In this document: one piece after another, positions 43,854-43,927 of the stretch
How the letters are laid out: each line of letters begins with the position of its first letter
How positions within the stretch are numbered: position 1 is the stretch's first letter
NCBI GenBank assembly: GCA_027064005.1
Contig: JAMOQM010000080.1
Span: 1 to 43,927 of the forward strand
Origin: Candidatus Cloacimonadota bacterium
GTDB taxonomy: Bacteria; Cloacimonadota; Cloacimonadia; Cloacimonadales; JAMOQM01
Length of the DNA: 43,927 nucleotides
Reading direction: 5' to 3'
Program-made: the position numbers and the translations under genes
Notes under the pieces: model-generated
The model's database searches: none
Told to the model about the DNA's origin: nothing
The model's input: only the letters and a program-made list of their open reading frames with translations

Positions 43854-43899
43854 TTTTCCTGTCCCGCTATGCAGCGTAGCAAATAGCGGGACAGGAAAA
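43854..43899. repeat. Strong 17-bp palindrome with 12-nt loop
   Basis: TTTTCCTGTCCCGCTAT (43854-43870) is the exact reverse complement of ATAGCGGGACAGGAAAA (43883-43899), loop gcagcgtagcaa. The arms end in T4/A4, which would make the last four pairs A-U on either strand, but no further T run follows. Dispersed palindrome or bidirectional terminator; the former seems more likely given its neighbours. Confidence 0.75.
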
Positions 43900-43927
43900 T
43901 TTAAGCAACTTTTTCACCTATACCTTG

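Larger units (their letters stand above)
43529..43927. other. Non-coding region of periodic repeats and hairpins
   Basis: 399 nt after asnS without a credible gene on either strand. It holds a purine-rich lead-in, two stretches of 7-bp periodic sequence (43586-43620 and 43714-43804), a short perfect hairpin (43624-43642), a longer imperfect one (43658-43700) and a strong 17-bp palindrome (43854-43899). The hairpin cores are richer in GC than the surrounding genome. The 93-residue minus ORF at 43448-43729 overlaps asnS and is not believed. Confidence 0.7.

Overview
ORGANISM. The window is AT-rich bacterial chromosome (roughly 30% GC by eye) with tightly packed genes, many joined by ATGA or TAATG stop/start overlaps. 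It encodes a diderm envelope: a heptose-7-phosphate kinase (HldA/RfaE1), a heptosyltransferase-type GT9 and other glycosyltransferases. The cleavage enzyme at 20170-20994 keeps, at identical residue numbers, the active-site residues reported for Kce of Candidatus Cloacimonas acidaminovorans (E14, H46, H48, S82, R226, E230, D231). SecA has long insertions of the kind seen in Bacteroidetes/FCB bacteria. I infer a low-GC member of Candidatus Cloacimonadota or a close FCB relative. There is no rRNA gene in the window to confirm this, and I saw no tRNA gene, CRISPR array, integrase or transposase.

LAYOUT. (1) 1-10958, plus strand: a division and cell wall (dcw) cluster, murF(partial)-mraY-murD-ftsW-murG-murC-murB-ftsQ-ftsA-ftsZ, followed by a small YvlD-like membrane protein and an exported PAP2 phosphatase. 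(2) 12204-16971, plus: a PHP-domain phosphoesterase, a membrane protein with a PH-like domain, and three glycosyltransferases. (3) 17100-20994, plus: a DUF4390 protein, an NtrY-like sensor kinase, an NtrX/NtrC-like sigma-54 activator and Kce, closed by a bidirectional terminator. (4) 33139-21017, minus: a housekeeping operon der-plsY-purF-hldA-secA-smg(DUF494)-topA-MacB-like permease-degenerate exported metallophosphatase-like protein. (5) 37740-33417, minus: a four-gene cytoplasmic phosphorelay made of a histidine kinase, a lone receiver, a receiver-HDOD protein and a receiver with a degenerate HD-GYP domain. (6) 37903-41043, plus, divergent from (5): a two-helix potassium channel with an RCK module fused to a complete bacteriohemerythrin domain, then a CgeB-like glycosyltransferase. 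(7) 41235-43528, plus: a Gfo/Idh/MocA oxidoreductase and asnS. (8) 43529-43927: non-coding DNA with two blocks of 7-bp periodic repeats and three hairpins.

MOST INTERESTING. The best candidate for something undescribed is the 37903-39306 protein. A KcsA-like pore, a nucleotide/ligand-gating RCK ring and a hemerythrin with all seven di-iron ligands are joined in one polypeptide, which suggests a K+ channel gated by oxygen, NO or redox state. It is transcribed divergently from the soluble phosphorelay across a 162-bp spacer that holds a promoter-like site in each direction. Second-tier observations are the 7-bp periodic repeat region at the right edge, the pseudo-phosphatase coupled to an orphan MacB-type permease, the pseudo-receiver and dead HD-GYP in the phosphorelay, and the cysteine-rich GT9.

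LIMITS. All calls come from reading the translations and the DNA; no alignment, profile search or folding was run.
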